DNA of 64,000 nucleotides from positions 1 through 64,000 of the forward strand of contig JAFVQD010000020.1 in NCBI GenBank assembly GCA_017504965.1. Direction: 5' to 3'. Position 1 is the first letter of the stretch. Every line of letters begins with the position of its first letter. This DNA comes from Bacteroidales bacterium. GTDB lineage: Bacteria; Bacteroidota; Bacteroidia; Bacteroidales; UBA932. The translations under genes and the position numbers were made by a program. This document shows, piece after piece, positions 7,583 through 16,672 of this stretch. The notes below the pieces were generated by a model. It saw nothing but the letters and a program-made list of their open reading frames with translations, did no database searches and had not been told where the DNA came from.

Positions 7583-9397
7583 CTAAAGAACGACCATTTC
7601 ACAATTCTTGCAGTCGAACTTTAACCTCAATTTTTTACCATTGTTTATCAAATACCAGGGTTCTGCCACCTTTTTGCCACAGAGTCCCAGCTCGTACCTG
7701 ATGCAATACTTGGTCCTCATCAGCTCTGAGTACTCCCCTTCGTGGTCCCTGTCGAGCTCAAAAGCGTTGGCAGGGTCGATCCCTACCGACCTGTAGAGCG
7801 ATCGGGACAATTGGTTGGAGCAGTTCAGTTTTATCTTCTGCTCCGGGGGCAATATGACACCTGTTATTTTCGGGACGCGGCACTCGTAGCCGCCTCTCCT
7901 TCCGTTCTGCTCCCCAATCTTCTCCTCCAGCATCCCCGAAAGTTCCCTTCGGAGGGAGTTTATCGCAGAGAGTGGAAGAAATGGTATGAAGTCCCCGCCG
8001 GTTTCTACCCCGGATACAGAGAAACGGAGGTAATCGGAGACCTTTTCCATCTGTCCTTTAAGGTTCTTGAGTGCCAGTTCTGGGTTGGCTGCAGCCTCAA
8101 ACACCCCATTGGCAGGGTGGAGCGTCCCTCTGGCTGTGGCACCGTTCTCGCAGATGGCAGTGGCCTCTATTTTGTCAGGTGCTACCGCAATATCGACCTT
8201 GACCCCCAGAGTCCTCTTCGGGAGATTGTTCTGCAGTTCCTTTTCAAATTTCTGGTTGAAGTTCCTGTAGACCTTTGCCCCGGGGGCAATCTCTCTGGTG
8301 TATTTGACGGTGACAATGTTCCCCTCCACTTTATCAGCCCTGACTCCGGTGCTTCTCCCCTGTGGGGTGATTATGAAAAGGCCGTCTCCGTTTGAGAGTT
8401 CCCTCCCCTGATATGAGAATTTGCTCTCGAATTTGTTTGAAGGGTATGTTCGGGTGATGGTCCCGATCTCCTCACCGACAGCTTTAGCACTATCTCCGGA
8501 GTTCCATTGACCCCTCTTTCCGGTGAGGAAGTAGGTGGTGTATCCTCTGCTGAAGGTCTGTTCGATATGTGGGGTAAATCCACCCTCTATCGTACCGAAA
8601 GAACTTTTCTCATATCCGAGGCTGTCGATAATTCTCCGGTAGTGTCTGGTGACATTCCTGACGTAGGATTCGTTCTTCAGGCGACCTTCGATCTTGAAAG
8701 AGGTGATTCCTGCCTCTACCAGATCGGGGATATGCTTTTCAAGGGAGAAATCTTTCAGTGAGAGGATGGGCTTCTGTCTGACAAGGACTTTCCCTGTGCT
8801 GTCCACCAGGTCGTAGTTTGAACGGCAGGCCTGGATGCAGGAGCCCCTGTTGGCACTCCTTCCGGTGAGATGGCAGCTCAGGTAGCACTGTCCGCTGTAT
8901 GATACGCAGAGTGCTCCGTGGACAAATGATTCCAGTTCGCAGCTGGTAGCCTCCCGTATGGCCCTTATCTGCTCCAGAGAGAGCTCTCTGGCGAGGATAA
9001 GCCTCTTGAATCCGAGCGACTCGAGAAATCGGGCCTGCTCAGGGGTCCGTATATTGGTCTGGGTCGATGCATACAGGTCTATGGGGGGGAGTTCCATCTT
9101 CAGTACCCCGAGATCCTGGACAATGATGGCATCTACCCCTGCCTCATACCCTTTGATGATGCTGGTGCGGGCCTCCTCGAGTTCGGAGTCGTAAAGGATG
9201 GTGTTGACCACCATATACACTCTGACACCATATCTGTGGGCATAGCGGCAGAGCTGCTCTATATCCCTGAAGGTGTTCCCGGCGGACTCTCTCGCTCCGA
9301 AGGCAGGACCGGCAATATAGAGAGCATCGGCACCGCAGTCGATAGCTGCAATGCCGATGTCCTTATTTTTTGCAGGAGCTAAAAGCTCTAGTTGCAT
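7583..9397 (-). CDS. U32 family protein (TrhP/RlhA-type RNA hydroxylase)
   Basis: A 604-residue member of the family called peptidase U32. The N-terminal TIM-barrel opens LELLAPAKNKDIGIAAI. The signature HGALCVSYSGQCYLSC (H160-C175) continues to C187 and C191, the cysteines that in TrhP and RlhA hold an iron-sulfur cluster. Those E. coli proteins hydroxylate tRNA U34 and 23S rRNA C2501 using prephenate-derived chemistry, so RNA modification is a better guess than proteolysis. Length with a C-terminal DUF3656-like half is closer to RlhA (about 650) than to TrhP (about 450). The start overlaps the TPR gene stop by 10 bases. Confidence 0.85.
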   Translation of the reverse strand: MQLELLAPAKNKDIGIAAIDCGADALYIAGPAFGARESAGNTFRDIEQLCRYAHRYGVRVYMVVNTILYDSELEEARTSIIKGYEAGVDAIIVQDLGVLKMELPPIDLYASTQTNIRTPEQARFLESLGFKRLILARELSLEQIRAIREATSCELESFVHGALCVSYSGQCYLSCHLTGRSANRGSCIQACRSNYDLVDSTGKVLVRQKPILSLKDFSLEKHIPDLVEAGITSFKIEGRLKNESYVRNVTRHYRRIIDSLGYEKSSFGTIEGGFTPHIEQTFSRGYTTYFLTGKRGQWNSGDSAKAVGEEIGTITRTYPSNKFESKFSYQGRELSNGDGLFIITPQGRSTGVRADKVEGNIVTVKYTREIAPGAKVYRNFNQKFEKELQNNLPKRTLGVKVDIAVAPDKIEATAICENGATARGTLHPANGVFEAAANPELALKNLKGQMEKVSDYLRFSVSGVETGGDFIPFLPLSAINSLRRELSGMLEEKIGEQNGRRGGYECRVPKITGVILPPEQKIKLNCSNQLSRSLYRSVGIDPANAFELDRDHEGEYSELMRTKYCIRYELGLCGKKVAEPWYLINNGKKLRLKFDCKNCEMVVL

Positions 9398-10329
9398 TTA
9401 AGTTCGTTTTTAACTTTGTGTGTAGCGTACTCACCAAGGGTAGGGTCGCTCATAATTTGTGAATAGTAACCGCAAGCTTTCTCTTTGTTACCTTTTGCTT
9501 CGTAAGCGGTAGCAAGCTGGTAGAAAGTCTGGTTGATGTCTCTGGCGTTAGGAGACATAGATACGTATGATTCAAAAGCTGCGATAGCCTCATCATATTT
9601 CTTGGCAGCGATGGCAGCTTTACCGCAGATGCTGTAAGCCTGTGCGTTAGGCATAACCTCGTTTGATTTGTTGGCAGCAGCGATAGCGTCATCATATTTT
9701 TTAGCTTTAACAGCTGCAGCAGCCTGCTTCAGATAGTGGGTAGAAAGTGCCTTTTTGGCATTTTTCTCCTGACCATATTCGCAAGCTTTGTTGAATGCAT
9801 CTACTGCAGTAGCCTCGTCGTTGATGCGGAGAGAAGCCTGACCAAGTCTGAAGTATGCCATACCGTTGGTAGGATCAAACTCCACTACTTTCTTATAGTC
9901 AGCGACAGCACCTGCGAAATCACCGGCATTAAGCTTGTTATTGCCCTCAGCAAGCATAACCTGTGGGATAAGTGCTTTTCCCTCTTCTGCTACATCAGCA
10001 AGACCGAACTCTTCAGCTTTTGCGATAGCGGTTTTGATCTTCTCCAAACCACCGTCAAGGTCTTTTGCATTTACAGCCTCTTTACCCAACTGAAGGTAAA
10101 GCTTAGGGATGGTGTTCTGACAGTTAGATTTAAGTTCTTCAGCTTCTGGACCTATTACCACTGCTTGTTCTAGAGCCTGTTCGAAGTTGCTCAGTGCCTC
10201 AGCGATATTTCCTTCGTTAAGTGCCATAGCTCCGGTGTTGTACAAATTGGTCGCGCTCTCCATATCTTGAGCATAGCTAGCAGAGAAGAAAAATAGGGAT
10301 AGGAATAGGGTTGTTAAAACTTTTTTCAT
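9388..10329 (-). CDS. Secreted tetratricopeptide repeat protein
   Basis: A protein of 313 residues with an N-terminal signal peptide (MKKVLTTLFLSLFFF, cleavage near SYA-QD). It then has TPR-like helical pairs at about 24-57, 128-195, 205-238, 232-265 and 270-300, including the clear repeats AGDFAGAVADYKKVVEFDPTN and KKYDEAIAAFESYVSMSPNA. It would act as a periplasmic or outer-membrane-associated scaffold; no enzyme domain is visible. It leads the six-gene run through U32, holB, ricT, gldH and trmB, and overlaps the U32 start by 10 bases. A TAATTTTG element at 10375-10382 is a good promoter candidate. Confidence 0.85.
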   Translation of the reverse strand: MKKVLTTLFLSLFFFSASYAQDMESATNLYNTGAMALNEGNIAEALSNFEQALEQAVVIGPEAEELKSNCQNTIPKLYLQLGKEAVNAKDLDGGLEKIKTAIAKAEEFGLADVAEEGKALIPQVMLAEGNNKLNAGDFAGAVADYKKVVEFDPTNGMAYFRLGQASLRINDEATAVDAFNKACEYGQEKNAKKALSTHYLKQAAAAVKAKKYDDAIAAANKSNEVMPNAQAYSICGKAAIAAKKYDEAIAAFESYVSMSPNARDINQTFYQLATAYEAKGNKEKACGYYSQIMSDPTLGEYATHKVKNELKCN

Positions 10330-10374
10330 CTTCTTTTATTATTAAATTATTAGGTTTGTCTAAAACAGATTTCG

Positions 10375-10433
10375 CAAAATTAGAAAAAATATAAATTACA
10401 AGCAATATAAGTCCATCCGATTTTGTAATTTTG
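10375..10433. promoter_or_regulatory. Divergent promoter pair between the TPR and M16 genes
   Basis: On the minus strand TAATTTTG (10375-10382) faces the TPR gene. On the plus strand TAATTTTG (10426-10433) faces the M16 gene. Both match the Bacteroidota -7 consensus TAnnTTTG exactly. Predicted leaders are about 40 and 20 bases. Confidence 0.6.
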
Positions 10434-10456
10434 TTCTTCAAAAATAGAGCCAAAGT

Positions 10457-13297
10457 ATGTTTAAACTGATATTGTTGATAGTCTGTATGATAGCTGTGAG
10501 ACCACTTTCGGCTCAGAATATAGAGTCTCTTCCCGATGATCCCCGCATATCAAAAGGGGAGATCGCCAATGGTTTTAAATACTATCTCATAGATAATGAT
10601 ATAAGAAAAGGATACGCCGATTTTTACCTCGTCAGGAGGGTGGGGCTCATCCACGAGGATGCTGATGAGATAGGGTTCAACAGCCTGATAGGGGAGATGG
10701 GTGTGAAGGGGACCAGAAACTTCCCTGATAATACCATTACCACATATTTTGATGAATTGGGGCTCGATCATTCTTCGGATTTCCAGATACTTAATGGGTT
10801 GGAGAACAGCTCGTATATCCTAAAGAACATACCCATCCACAGGGGGGAGTCGGTTCTGGATTCGACACTCCTTATATTATATAACTGGGCAGTAGGTATA
10901 AATCTGGATGAAGAGGAGGTCGAAGTGGGGAAGAGATACTATAAGAATAATCTCACATCACACTTCAATGGGCTCAGAAGGGGGGATATCCTCCATCAGC
11001 TCTCGATTGTGGAGAGTGATACATCCCTTACAGACTATTATATGAGTATGGATGAGGTGGTAGACAAGATAGAGAGCTATAAGGCGAAGGAGCTCAGAAG
11101 TTTTTACTATAAGTGGTTCAGTCCGGAGAGGATGGCACTGGTGGTAGTGGGAGATATAGATAAGGGGCTCTTCGATACCAAGATAAAATCGCTGTTTCAG
11201 GCACTCCCCAGATTTCTGGAGAAGACCTCGGATGATACCATCAGATTTGTAAAGCACGATGCCCCATTGGTAAGTGTGGTCTGTGACCGGGAGGTGTCGA
11301 AAGGGAAACTTACCATCTCATTCACTGCGCCCCCCCTCCCTGAAGCACTGAGAATGTCGGCAGTCCCTTTTGTCCAGGAGTTTATGTCTTCGGTGCTGGT
11401 GCAGCTTATGACAGAGAGATTGGTATATGCATCGGCAGACTCCAAGCTCCCTTTCTTTCTGCAGAGTGTTACCTATGGAAAATATATGGAGAGCAGTTGG
11501 AGTGATGCCCTGAAGGTCGAGCTTGTGACATCAGCCCAGGATGTGGAAGGGGTCCTCGATATAGTGACAGGAGAGATATACGACATCAAGCATTCAGGTT
11601 TCCGTCCCGATGAATATGAGCGGGGTAAGAATCTTTATTACGAAGATCTGGAATACAGTTATGACTGGCGTATATTCACACCTAATCAGGTATATGCCCA
11701 CAGATGTATAGAGAACTATCTGGATGGGTACTCACTGGCAAGTATCGAACTTAAAAAGGAGTATATGGATCTGGTCAGAGAGCAGGTGAATGTAGAGCAG
11801 TTCAATATGTATGCTTCATCTTTCTTCAGAGGGGGAGACAACTGCGTAGTGACATATACAGGGTCAGATCATCCGGATTTCATAGAGGTTCAGGACTCTA
11901 CCCTCCGTGCTATAGTGGAGAAGAATATAAGTCTCAAAGGATCCCACGGTGCCTCAGAAAAGTGGGTCTATGAACCATTCGACTATGTACCCCGAAGTGG
12001 AGTGGGAAGCGTGGTGTCAGAGTACCCTGAAGAGGTGACAGGTGCCAAAATATGGAAGCTCTCCAATGGTTCCACAGTGATATTCAAAAGGACTCAGGCC
12101 CATCCTAATAAATTTCTCTTCGAAGCTGTATCGAAGGGTGGTCTGACCCTTATGCCCGGCAGCAATAAGGGGAGGGAGTATATAAATGAGATCGCCTCGC
12201 TTGCCAAGTGGGATGGATGCACCGCTGCAGAGATGTTCCTGCATCAGAAAAATGACAAGATAACCTTGGAGAAAAGGTTTGATCTGAATACCACCACCCT
12301 CTCAGGTGGGGCCTACTCTTCCGATCTGGAGACATTCCTGAGGATGGTAAATCTCCATTTCACGAAGATGTCTCTGGATGATGAGCTATATGAAAAGTAT
12401 AGGAAGATAAAGAGAGAGGAGCTTATGATGAGGGGGTACTCCCCAGAGCAAACTTTTCTGGATACTATATCCACATCCATCTATCACGACACCCCCTATA
12501 TAACATCACCTAATCTCAGCGATTTCGAGTCTGTAGACTCCCACTCTGTAGTGAAATTTATAAATGAGAGGTTTGCCAATGCGGCAAATTTCGACTTCAT
12601 AATAGTAGGAGACCTGGATGAGTCTCACCTTAAGGATATGGTCATACGTTATATCGCGACCATAAAAGGGGATGGTGGGGCGAAGGAAAACTGGACAAAT
12701 GTCCCTGTCTACCTTAAGAAGAGTGACCAGAGGAAGGTCTGGAGTATGCAGATGCCATTCAGCAGATCATACCTTAATATAACACTGGCCTCGCCGGCCA
12801 AATTTACTGCTCAGGGGGCTGCCGATATGGGGCTTGCTTCGGAGATTATCCGTAAACGTGTGGTGAGAGAGATGAAGAACAGAGGGTATCCTGTGAAAGT
12901 GGAAGCTATCTGGGTCAAATTCCCGGAGGAGTTCCTTATCCACAAAATCTCATCGGTGGTTAAGGATTTTACCACTGAGCTGGAGTCAGAGCTGGTGAAT
13001 ATACTTTCGGATCTCAGAGAGAATGGTGCTACATCTTCTGAGATAAAAAATGCCAGAAATGTCCTTATAGAGTCTTATAACAGAGGTGAACGGGAGAGTC
13101 TCGATTTCTGGGTCGAGATACTCAAAGAGCAGTTTGTCTACGGAAAAGATCTCTATTCAAAATATTCAGAGTATATACAAAATGCCACAGATGATATGGT
13201 CAATGCCACCCTCAGAAGGTATCTTGACCAGGCACACAATACAACACTAATCTTAAAAGGGGAGACATATGATGACAAGTATAATTCAAATCGATGA
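10457..13297 (+). CDS. M16 (insulinase-like) peptidase homologue with lost zinc motif
   Basis: A 946-residue secreted protein: signal peptide to about residue 19 (RPLSA-QNIES), then the duplicated M16 fold of PqqL-type length. The family landmarks LPNGFKYYL (here IANGFKYYL), GTRNFPDNT and the pattern of helices are recognisable. The zinc motif HxxEH, expected where the sequence reads FNSLIGEMGVKGTRNFP, is replaced by S76-L77-I78-G79-E80, so no zinc ligands remain. It is therefore probably a non-catalytic M16 protein, perhaps a chaperone, receptor or subunit of an active partner; no active M16 gene is in the window. It is co-directional with, and overlaps by 29 bases, the DUF3109 gene. Confidence 0.85.
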   Translation: MFKLILLIVCMIAVRPLSAQNIESLPDDPRISKGEIANGFKYYLIDNDIRKGYADFYLVRRVGLIHEDADEIGFNSLIGEMGVKGTRNFPDNTITTYFDELGLDHSSDFQILNGLENSSYILKNIPIHRGESVLDSTLLILYNWAVGINLDEEEVEVGKRYYKNNLTSHFNGLRRGDILHQLSIVESDTSLTDYYMSMDEVVDKIESYKAKELRSFYYKWFSPERMALVVVGDIDKGLFDTKIKSLFQALPRFLEKTSDDTIRFVKHDAPLVSVVCDREVSKGKLTISFTAPPLPEALRMSAVPFVQEFMSSVLVQLMTERLVYASADSKLPFFLQSVTYGKYMESSWSDALKVELVTSAQDVEGVLDIVTGEIYDIKHSGFRPDEYERGKNLYYEDLEYSYDWRIFTPNQVYAHRCIENYLDGYSLASIELKKEYMDLVREQVNVEQFNMYASSFFRGGDNCVVTYTGSDHPDFIEVQDSTLRAIVEKNISLKGSHGASEKWVYEPFDYVPRSGVGSVVSEYPEEVTGAKIWKLSNGSTVIFKRTQAHPNKFLFEAVSKGGLTLMPGSNKGREYINEIASLAKWDGCTAAEMFLHQKNDKITLEKRFDLNTTTLSGGAYSSDLETFLRMVNLHFTKMSLDDELYEKYRKIKREELMMRGYSPEQTFLDTISTSIYHDTPYITSPNLSDFESVDSHSVVKFINERFANAANFDFIIVGDLDESHLKDMVIRYIATIKGDGGAKENWTNVPVYLKKSDQRKVWSMQMPFSRSYLNITLASPAKFTAQGAADMGLASEIIRKRVVREMKNRGYPVKVEAIWVKFPEEFLIHKISSVVKDFTTELESELVNILSDLRENGATSSEIKNARNVLIESYNRGERESLDFWVEILKEQFVYGKDLYSKYSEYIQNATDDMVNATLRRYLDQAHNTTLILKGETYDDKYNSNR

Positions 13298-13862
13298 TAT
13301 ATTGGTATCATCAGAGATATTGACAGAACATTTTTGCTGTGATTATGAGGTGTGTAAAGGTGCCTGCTGCATAATCGGTGACAGTGGCGCACCTCTGGAA
13401 GAGGAGGAGTGTGAGGCTCTCGAGAGCCAGTACCCCCACTATTCACCACTTATGAGCCCTGAGGGGCGTCTGGTAGTGGATCAGAAGGGTTTTTTCGAAG
13501 TGGATGGTGACGGGGATCTGGTAACTCCACTTGTGGGATGTGGCGGAAAATGTGCTTATACCATTATAGATGAGCAGGAGCACTGCTACTGTGCTGTAGA
13601 GAGAAGTTTCATAGGTGGTGGATCTGCTTTCAAGAAGCCTATATCTTGCTGGCTGTACCCTATCAGGGTGACCAAACTCAGAAGTGGCCTGACTGCACTT
13701 AATCTGCATCGCTGGGATCTGTGCCGTGATGCCTTCATCAAGGGTAAAAAAGAAGAGGTCCCTGTCTATGTGTTTTTGAAGGAACCTCTTATTCAGCTGT
13801 TTGGTGAGGAGTTCTACTCCGCTTTGGAGGCTGCTGCCAGAACTTTGAGTGCTTCTGAGTAA
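13269..13862 (+). CDS. DUF3109 family cysteine-rich protein
   Basis: A cytoplasmic protein of 197 residues matching the DUF3109 family of Bacteroidota. An N-terminal cluster FCCDYEVCKGACC (C23, C24, C29, C33, C34) is followed by GCGGKCAY, HCYCAVE, CWLYP and LCRDAF, suggesting a metal or iron-sulfur site. No reaction is established. The start (tandem ATGs at 13269 and 13272) lies inside the end of the M16 gene, so translation is probably coupled. The 3' end overlaps the convergent DUF2007 gene by 49 bases. Confidence 0.85.
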   Translation: MMTSIIQIDDILVSSEILTEHFCCDYEVCKGACCIIGDSGAPLEEEECEALESQYPHYSPLMSPEGRLVVDQKGFFEVDGDGDLVTPLVGCGGKCAYTIIDEQEHCYCAVERSFIGGGSAFKKPISCWLYPIRVTKLRSGLTALNLHRWDLCRDAFIKGKKEEVPVYVFLKEPLIQLFGEEFYSALEAAARTLSASE

Positions 13863-14029
13863 TCTTTCTCATCTACTGTAAGGCGGATAGGAAGGAGATC
13901 TGTGTTGAACACCCCGGTCACAATCCCCATATTTTCATCAAGAATGTAGGCATTGATACCGGCATCTTCCAAAAGACCTTTGGCAAGATTTGCAGAGAAA
14001 GAGTTTGTGTAAGTTTGAATTACTTTCAT
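13814..14029 (-). CDS. DUF2007 small protein
   Basis: A 71-residue protein. The sequence MKVIQTYTNSFSANLAKGLLEDAGI with an ENMGI segment and a C-terminal ALKVLAAA helix fits DUF2007, a small alpha/beta fold related to signal-transducing PII-like domains. Function is unknown. It lies 11 bases after the membrane protein at 14041-14532 on the same strand and runs 49 bases into the convergent DUF3109 gene. Confidence 0.75.
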   Translation of the reverse strand: MKVIQTYTNSFSANLAKGLLEDAGINAYILDENMGIVTGVFNTDLLPIRLTVDEKDYSEALKVLAAASKAE

Positions 14030-14040
14030 ATCCGGGTGTA

Positions 14041-14532
14041 TTATTCGTCTCTTTTGAGTGCTGCATATTGTATGCCACTTGCGAGCCTGAAGATATCTCT
14101 TCTATAGCCGGACAGAATGAGTGGTGACTCACCTTTAGTGATGGTGATGGCATCTTCATACATACGCATAAAGCGTGTCATTTTACTCTTGATTCGGAAT
14201 GTGGCACTCTCGCTGTCTTCAGATACCAGTTCATAGCCGTAGTTGTCGAATACCCTCTTGATGGTCTCCTCGTTTTCCTGATATGTTCCAGTGATGAATG
14301 TCTCCTTCTTTACATAGCTGAGTGCCGGATAGAGGGCGGCTACAGCTACGAAAAAGATCATTATTTTAGGAAATGATCCTGCCTTGAATAGTCCGTTTTC
14401 AGGAGAAAAAACTGTAGAAAGTGATGCTCCATCAGTAGTTAGCACTAAAATTGCTATGATAAGTCCAAAGACTATAGCGAAAGAGAAAAAGTATTTTACT
14501 GACCTGATGAGATATTTCATAATTGTCCACAT
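14041..14532 (-). CDS. Membrane protein of unknown function
   Basis: I do not recognise a named family. The 163-residue protein has two membrane segments (about 15-35 and 54-72) and a cytoplasmic or periplasmic alpha/beta domain of about 85 residues. ATG at 14532 starts MWTIMKYLI; the ATG at 14520 (MKYLIRS) is an equally good start. It is followed by the DUF2007 gene after 11 bases, so the two probably form a small operon. Confidence 0.65.
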   Translation of the reverse strand: MWTIMKYLIRSVKYFFSFAIVFGLIIAILVLTTDGASLSTVFSPENGLFKAGSFPKIMIFFVAVAALYPALSYVKKETFITGTYQENEETIKRVFDNYGYELVSEDSESATFRIKSKMTRFMRMYEDAITITKGESPLILSGYRRDIFRLASGIQYAALKRDE

Positions 14533-14616
14533 TAAATGATTTGGGTGCGAATATAGTAAAATTGGATGTTTTTTGCTATTTTCGCGCCGATATAATTAAA
14601 AGTAAGAAAAGAAGAT

Positions 14617-15501
14617 ATGGAAACAAATTCAAACAATGCTAAATCACCTCTTAAAGGTATCGTGATAGCGCTATCTGTAGTAGCGGCTATTCTTCTTGGG
14701 GTATTGATATATATTTGGGTGGACCGTAATGCCCTTATCGATGATCTGACTATCGAGAAAGATCAGCTGACAGAGCAGTTGGGCGAACTCCAGATGGACT
14801 ATCAGAACCTTTCATCAAACAATGATAGCCTCAATGTAGAGCTGGCCAGAGAGAGAGAGAAGGTGGAGCAGCTTATCGAGAGAGTCAAGAAGACAGAGGC
14901 TACAAACAGAGCCAAGATCAGACAATATGAGAAAGAGTTGGGAACTCTCCGCTCTATAATGAAACACTATATCGTCCAGATCGACTCGTTGAACACACTT
15001 AATGTAGCCCTTAGAAAGGATGCAGCTCAGGCTCGCGAGCAGGCCAAGAAGTCTCAGGCCAAGTACGAGGAGCTCAGCAAGACCACAGATGAATATGCCA
15101 AACAGATCGAGAAAGGTGCTGTGGTTAAAGGTCGTGGCGTGATGATGTCTGCCATTAACAGCTCAAATAAGGAGACAGACAGAAGCTCGAGGGTAGAGAA
15201 ACTGAAAACTTGTCTTAACCTGGTAGAAAATGCTTTGGCTGAGAGAGGCCCACGTCAGGTATATATCAGAGTGAAGGGCCCGGACGGAATTCTTATGACA
15301 GGTGGTCAGCAGAAGATATTTGAGGCCGCAGGTGAGCAGATGATATACTCTGCATCCCGTGAAGTGGATTATCAGGGGACAGAGGTGGAAATTTGTATCT
15401 ACTTCGACAATGGTGGTCAGCCATTTGTTAAAGGTGTATACACTGTAGATGCATATACTAAAGAGGGCAAACTTGGCTCAGCTGACCTATTGCTCAAATA
15501 G
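14617..15501 (+). CDS. Membrane-anchored coiled-coil protein
   Basis: A protein of 294 residues with one membrane segment near the N-terminus (about 13-32, IVIALSVVAAILLGVLIYIW) and no cleavage site. A long coiled coil follows (about 37-165, heptads rich in E, Q, L and K), then a globular C-terminal domain (about 180-294). The topology suggests an inner-membrane anchor with a periplasmic rod. No family name is recognised. It ends 2 bases before hemW, so the two are co-transcribed, but nothing ties the function to heme. Confidence 0.8.
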   Translation: METNSNNAKSPLKGIVIALSVVAAILLGVLIYIWVDRNALIDDLTIEKDQLTEQLGELQMDYQNLSSNNDSLNVELAREREKVEQLIERVKKTEATNRAKIRQYEKELGTLRSIMKHYIVQIDSLNTLNVALRKDAAQAREQAKKSQAKYEELSKTTDEYAKQIEKGAVVKGRGVMMSAINSSNKETDRSSRVEKLKTCLNLVENALAERGPRQVYIRVKGPDGILMTGGQQKIFEAAGEQMIYSASREVDYQGTEVEICIYFDNGGQPFVKGVYTVDAYTKEGKLGSADLLLK

Positions 15502-15503
15502 GG

Positions 15504-16619
15504 ATGTACGGAATATATATTCACATCCCATTCTGTTCTTCATTCTGTGTCTATTGTGATTTCTACTCGGTCACAGAGTGCAATAAAACCGAACTCTATA
15601 TTGAAGCTCTTGAAAAGGAGATTCAAAGGAGAAAATATGATTTGGAAGGGGCTCCCCGCACTATTTACATAGGTGGTGGAACCCCTTCCCTTTTGTCTAT
15701 GGAGCAGCTGGAGAGGATCAAGTCCATTCTCGAGCGACACTTTGATCTGACAGAGGTAGAGGAGTTCTCCATAGAGGTGAATCCTGATGATATTACCCCT
15801 GAGTATGCATCCGGTTTAAGGAGATTTGGAGCTAACCGTGTCAGTATGGGGGTGCAGTCCTTTAATGATGAGAACCTGAGATGGATGCGTCGCAGACACA
15901 CCTCTGAGCAGGCCTGCCGGGCGTATGGATATCTAAGGGATGCAGGGTTTGACAATATATCTATGGATCTTATATTTGGATATAAGGCCTCCCCTGTCTC
16001 TGATGAAGAGGCTCTGAATATCTGGGAGAAGGATATAAAGGCTATGACAGCCCTCCGTCCGGAACATATATCTGCGTATCAGATGTCCATAGAGCCGGGA
16101 AGCATCCTCGCCTTGTCTGGCAAGTACACCGAGCCATCGGAGGAATTTTGCCAGAGGTGTTATTACACTTTGCTGGATATGCTTGGCGGTGCAGGATATC
16201 TTCAGTATGAGATATCTAATTTCTCACTTCCAGGATTCCATTCAAGACATAACAGTTCTTACTGGGAAAGGATCCCTTATTTGGGATTAGGTGCAGCAGC
16301 ACACTCTTTTGACGGGTTGGTCAGAAGCTGGAATCCTTCAGATCTGAAAGGGTATATCGCCAATGCAGAAGCAGGGTGGGGTGAGGAGTATATGGAGATT
16401 CTCTCTCCGGATGAGGCACTTGAGGAGAAGGTGATGCTCGGGCTTAGAAAGAGGGTGGGGGTGTCACTTTCAGAAGATGAATATAGAAGACTTCTCCCTC
16501 AGATCAACAGACTTTCAGCTGGGGGGCAGCTGATTCACGATACCGAAAGAAGACATATAGCCCTTCCTCGGGAGTCCCTTTTTATATCAGACTCCATTAT
16601 TGCTGACTTGCTGATGTGA
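15504..16619 (+). CDS. hemW: Radical SAM heme chaperone HemW
   Basis: A 371-residue radical SAM protein with the cluster motif CSSFCVYC (C11, C15, C18), the glycine-rich YIGGGTPS and the HemW-type RVSMGVQSF. It lacks the extra N-terminal region of the coproporphyrinogen dehydrogenase HemN and fits HemW, which transfers heme to respiratory proteins. It is often misnamed HemN. It follows the coiled-coil gene by 2 bases and is convergent with the succinate dehydrogenase cytochrome b gene, itself a heme protein. Confidence 0.9.
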   Translation: MYGIYIHIPFCSSFCVYCDFYSVTECNKTELYIEALEKEIQRRKYDLEGAPRTIYIGGGTPSLLSMEQLERIKSILERHFDLTEVEEFSIEVNPDDITPEYASGLRRFGANRVSMGVQSFNDENLRWMRRRHTSEQACRAYGYLRDAGFDNISMDLIFGYKASPVSDEEALNIWEKDIKAMTALRPEHISAYQMSIEPGSILALSGKYTEPSEEFCQRCYYTLLDMLGGAGYLQYEISNFSLPGFHSRHNSSYWERIPYLGLGAAAHSFDGLVRSWNPSDLKGYIANAEAGWGEEYMEILSPDEALEEKVMLGLRKRVGVSLSEDEYRRLLPQINRLSAGGQLIHDTERRHIALPRESLFISDSIIADLLM

Positions 16620-16620
16620 A

Positions 16621-16647
16621 AAAGGGTGGCCATATCGGTCACCCTTC
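16621..16647 (-). terminator. Terminator between hemW and the cytochrome b gene
   Basis: AAGGGTGGCC pairs with GGTCACCCTT around an ATATC loop (16622-16646), allowing one G-U pair. Read on the minus strand the hairpin is followed by a run of Ts, so it best terminates the cytochrome b transcript; it may also stop hemW. Confidence 0.7.
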
Positions 16648-16672
16648 AGTATGTGTTTAGAATAAAAATCTC

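Noticed and set aside
7742..8395. 217-residue open frame on the plus strand
   Set aside because: Antisense to the U32 gene; composition looks like a reversed coding strand and no motif is present.
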